The notes under the pieces: model-generated
Told to the model about the DNA's origin: nothing
Databases searched by the model: none
What the model saw: the letters and a program-made list of their open reading frames with translations, nothing else
Program-made: the position numbers and the translations under genes
Shown here: in pieces, positions 59,937 to 64,000 of the stretch
How the letters are laid out: the number at the start of each line of letters is the position of its first letter
Position numbering within the stretch: the first letter of the stretch is position 1
Source of the DNA: Oreocharis arfaki
Lineage: Eukaryota; Chordata; Aves; Passeriformes; Paramythiidae
NCBI GenBank assembly: GCA_013398015.1
Contig: VZRR01007714.1
Span: forward strand, 6,540-70,539
Reading direction: 5' to 3'
DNA length: 64,000 nt

Positions 59937-62900
59937 CTAGATTTAGTGGAGAATTTAGGCTGATACTGATCCCCTTTTCAGCCCTCTGCGTCCCTTCTCA
60001 GAACTGCCATAAAGTAACGGGTCAGCTGCTTGCTGTTCTGTAGCTTCCTCTGGTTCCTGGGGGTTGTTCTTCCGTGGTTTGGGAAAAACATTGGGTTGAA
60101 TGATACACAGTCTTCATTTGCAATGTGCTGTTCTTTCATAATTTATCCCAAGATGTCCTATGGAGCCTCATGCCAGAGATTCCTGACAGTGAAGATTAAT
60201 TGGAATCAGGGTGAGACAGAAAGGAAGGTCTCAGATGCAAGAGCTGGATGAAGTAGTATGGCAGATCATGAAAAGGACTTGACAAATCCAGTCCTCAAAA
60301 GATTTTTGGGATTTTTGGTGTGAGATTCTTTCTGTGTTGCGGTTCGGTTTGTTGGGGTCTTTTGTTGGTTTTTTTTTGGTTGTTTTTTAAATTGAGAAGG
60401 AAATCCAGCTCAATATGCAGTGACAAATGCCAGCTATTTGACAACAGACGGTTTTCTAAAGTTAGTAGAGGACTTACCAGTACAATATGCATGATGGTAT
60501 CATCCCATGGGGACACGAGCAACACTATTCACAAACAGTTCTACAAGTATCAGTTTCCTATTCTTATAATTTCTGTTTACTCCTTCGCTAGTGAACAAAT
60601 GAAAGAGTTTACATGTAAGAAACATTTAAGATAGCAAGAATATGATGAAAACACAGGTTGCCATTTTGGCAAAGGAACACACAGGAGAACTGACACAGTT
60701 CTCCTCAACAGCTCTTTCCTTGAATGTATACATTCACCTACTGAAAGAATACACAGTCTGTGAACAGTAGAAGAGGGCATATCTCATTTACAGTGAAGAA
60801 AAACAATACCAATTCGATATTCTACTGTGAAGACAGATTTATCAACAACTTCTGATTTAAAAAAAATCCTGACATTTACTGGATATCTGCAATTCATGAG
60901 TCCACAAAATCCACAGGCGTTCCCAGAGCTATTTGTTCAAGAGAAAGATAAATTTATCACATTTATAACGTGAAACAAAGAATTACTCTAGGCCTCTTAT
61001 AAAATCAGTGGGCAAAAGATACAAAAGATCCCAGAGAAGTAACACAAAAAAGGGAAAACTTAGAGTTTTACTGCAGTGTCTGAATGCTGTACTATCACTG
61101 GCCTCATAAAACAAACACATTAATGCAAAAGGTTTGTAGGTAGCATTCACAAAGACCTATATTTAATGGTTATATAGCATTTTAGGTACTTTCTTCACAA
61201 AAAATCCACCATCCATTTCTGCCAGAATGACTGCTCACTAACATAATTTTTTCATACTGCAATCTTCCTTTTTCCGATACGTCATTTTCTGCCACACCAG
61301 CACACCTGAGTCTCCAAAGCAAGGAAAATGACAGGACAATGCTCCCTGCAGAATTTTAATCTGACCAAAATCTTTATCCTATCACATTAATCATTTTTTA
61401 AAATATGTTGTCCATTTTTATGGGCTCTTACCTGTTATGAGCAGGCGCAATAGGACTGAAAACACAACTGTAACAGACTGGAAATTCTACCTTGCCACCA
61501 GTCCCATACATGGGTGGGCTCCAATTATGCACCTCCTGGGAAGAGCACAGTCACAGACCCATCAATTTGCCTGTATTTCAGCTAATTGGATAATGTAATA
61601 AGTCTATTGTCACTATGAGATAATAAATCAAGATAAGTTTGGGGGAGAAATAAACAGGCCAGAGGACAAATACAGAGAGCTGAGAGCCAAAAATAGCAGA
61701 AACAAAAGAAAAAGAACTCTAATACTTGATAAAAGCAACAGTATCTGTTCTCCCTGTCACTTAAATAAGATAACTTTACAGATGGACAGTAAAAGTTAAA
61801 AACAACAACCAGCAGAATCTGTACAAAATTATAATAATGATTTAGGTGAAATTCCAAATCTGTGCTTTTCTCATTTCCTCTATTTTCTTCCTACATTTTC
61901 AGAAGGGATAAGGCACTAAAAAGATAAGGAAACAACTGAAGTAAATGACAATCCCAGATATCCAGTATTCCTCAAATATTTTACTTGACATAAATAACCA
62001 TTAGTATTCTACATTGGTTGAAACTACTATGAACAAGTAGGGAAAGAAATTAGAAGATCAGAGACACCAGTAATAAAAATGTGAAAACTTCAAATGACCT
62101 CTAGAACACACCCAAACCTGGTTTGGGTTTTTGGTTTTGATTCTCCCCTCCTCCCCCAAGTTTCAGAGGTACACTTTCACTAAAACACATCTTTAGAAAG
62201 TGGCTGAAAGTCAAGTTTGGGTCTACATTCAAATTTATTCCTGCACGAATGCAGATGTTACAATGAAATCCCTCGTTTGGGTTGGGGATCCAATTTTATA
62301 AACTACTGAATTTCCACACAATTTCCCTTCATCCAATGCACGCCTGTGAACAAAGCAAATACTCATTTTATCTGTTGTCTATCAGCCATAGGTCCCACAC
62401 TAGACAAGAGTAAAAGAAGTCACTACAATTAGTTCACAGTATTTTGAGAGCTGCGAGAGGGAAGCAGGCGCACTCCAGACTGTTTTTGAAAGACGGTATA
62501 ACACACACCCGGAAAATTACTGAAACCAACAAAAGGACCCACCAGCAATGAAGCAGATTATAGGAGAATGTGTGTGTTGCACAAGCACTCTCAAGTGAAC
62601 TAGGAAAAGCCTGCTCCACAGCCTAAAGTCAATCCCTAGATGCCACGTAAATCAGGAGTATTTCTAGCCTACAGCTGTGATTTAGGATGAACATTCTTGC
62701 AACTGGGGAATTTTAACAGCTGTTCTTCATTTGGGGCCAGAAGCCAGACTCATTTAGGATCTTTGATGGAACAGGTACTCTGATGGATGCGGTAGGGGAA
62801 GAAAAGATGTCACTCTTTTGCTCGCAGGAAGGGTTTGGGAGACAGGTTGTGTCAGTTAAGGAAAACTAGCAGGATGTTAACCATGATCACAACGTAGTTC

Positions 62901-64000
62901 TGCCAGAAAACTAAAGGAGAAACAAGTCTTAGGCCAACTGCTGGTTTTACAGAAGGTGAAAACTGTGAGCCTAGAAATTCTTTTCATATCCTTCAAAAAA
63001 GGTGGACCTTGAAGTCTTCTTTTAAAATTATTCTTGTAGTACATCAAATACCCAGCATTCCTCCTGTGTTTTTCACTCCTAAGTAAAATATTACAGACCA
63101 CATTAATTCTGGTTAAAAAATTACTCAAAAACGCCCAAGGCCAACTCCCAACAATGCAGATTAAATTAAATGGTATCAAACATAAGCATATTAAAGGACA
63201 GCTACACACATACAAGAATCCCTTCCCAAAAAGAAAGGGACTAATGAATTGAGATTTGTTACTGGTTAGGCCTCAGTTCTTGGTAACATTTCTTTCTCTT
63301 TACTATTTTAAACTCACATTCTTGTTACTTAAATCTCCTTCAGAATAAGATGTGAAAACTTATATTTGAGTATTTGCTACAGGGCAGAAAATATCAAAAT
63401 CAAACCTGTTGGGAGCTGATTTCAGGAAAAGGGGAGCAGAATCCATCAGCTGGTGCAAAATAACAGAAAGGCAATTTTCCTTCCCAAGCGTACTGTAAGG
63501 AAGATGGAATAAGTCTCTGTGCCCACAGTCAACCGATCAGAAAGGTTGAATATCAACACTTAGCAATTTACCTGACAAGAGTTACAGTGCAATTAGGTGA
63601 ACTGCCCTGGGTTGTGTTTCCAGGCTACCCAAGCACTCTCTCAGCTAATGCAGTAGCCTTTCTGTCTCCCAGCTGCTTTAAAACACTGTGACTCACCCAA
63701 CAACACAGACAGCTGTATCAGGTCTTAAAGAAATCAGCAGTCACCTGTCACAATACCTTTCATGCAGCACACACTGATTACCAGGTACTCATTCATTAAC
63801 CCCACTTTGTTGGAATTCTCACTAATTGCATGCTTGCTGCTCTTCCATTCATGATAGACAGCAATTCTGCTGTCAAGTTTAAGAATAAAATGTCTGAACA
63901 GCACCCTTAATTCACTCTATAATTCACATATTCCTCTTGTATGAACATACTGAACCCTTTCACTGACTCTTACTGGATCTGATCTTCCCTTGGGAAGTGG
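59937..64000. other. Unique non-coding DNA to the window end
   Basis: No gene or clear transposon was recognised. A T/G-rich low-complexity tract occupies 60301-60386. The frames are short and match nothing known. Confidence 0.6.
60301..60386. repeat. T/G-rich low-complexity tract
   Basis: T runs alternate with GG and GGG (GATTTTTGGGATTTTTGG and later GGTTTTTTTTTGG). It resembles the tracts at 10048 and 47915. Confidence 0.8.

Overview
The window looks like bird nuclear DNA: AT-rich, gene-poor and non-coding. The evidence is the set of interspersed repeats. There are several 5'-truncated CR1 LINE copies (the dominant avian LINE), solo LTRs of avian ERVL and ERVK type, and one tRNA-Ile-headed SINE with a CR1-like tail, the kind described from passerines as TguSINE1. 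A passerine or other neoavian bird is the most likely source, but I cannot place it more closely. I found no protein-coding gene, rRNA, functional tRNA or CRISPR array that I can support. Most open reading frames are short, match no family I recognise, or lie inside repeats. The window is therefore an intergenic stretch or a very long intron.

Layout. (1) 1-4708 is a complex repeat locus. A CR1 3' end on the plus strand (1-112) is followed by 12.5 nearly identical copies of a 139-bp unit (121-1859). These run into about 5.9 copies of a 337-bp unit (1832-3829), then a rearranged edge (3830-3959), then a CR1 copy on the minus strand (3960-4708). Both tandem units are built from pieces of the two flanking, tail-to-tail CR1 3' ends plus intervening non-CR1 DNA, so the satellite seems to have been born at this locus. 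(2) 4709-28097 is mostly unique AT-rich DNA. It holds a 22-bp perfect palindrome (6206), a T/G-rich tract (10048), an ERVL-type solo LTR with a 5-bp target duplication (10542-11146), an A24 run (18655) and an unusual CpG-rich patch with LTR-like features (about 22223-22903). (3) 28098-34935 holds three minus-strand CR1 fragments of different subfamilies, one retaining part of the reverse transcriptase with a damaged catalytic box. (4) 34936-52330 contains microsatellites and small inverted repeats, a SINE nested inside an older CR1 tail (48036-48235), and two solo LTRs close together in opposite orientations (50841-51431 plus, 52003-52330 minus, the latter with a 6-bp target duplication). (5) 52331-64000 is largely unique sequence with one eroded CR1 tail (59877) and one undetermined base (54248).

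The most notable object is the CR1-derived two-unit satellite at the left edge, followed by the nested tRNA-Ile/CR1 SINE and the isolated CpG-rich patch. I did not find evidence of a new multi-gene system.
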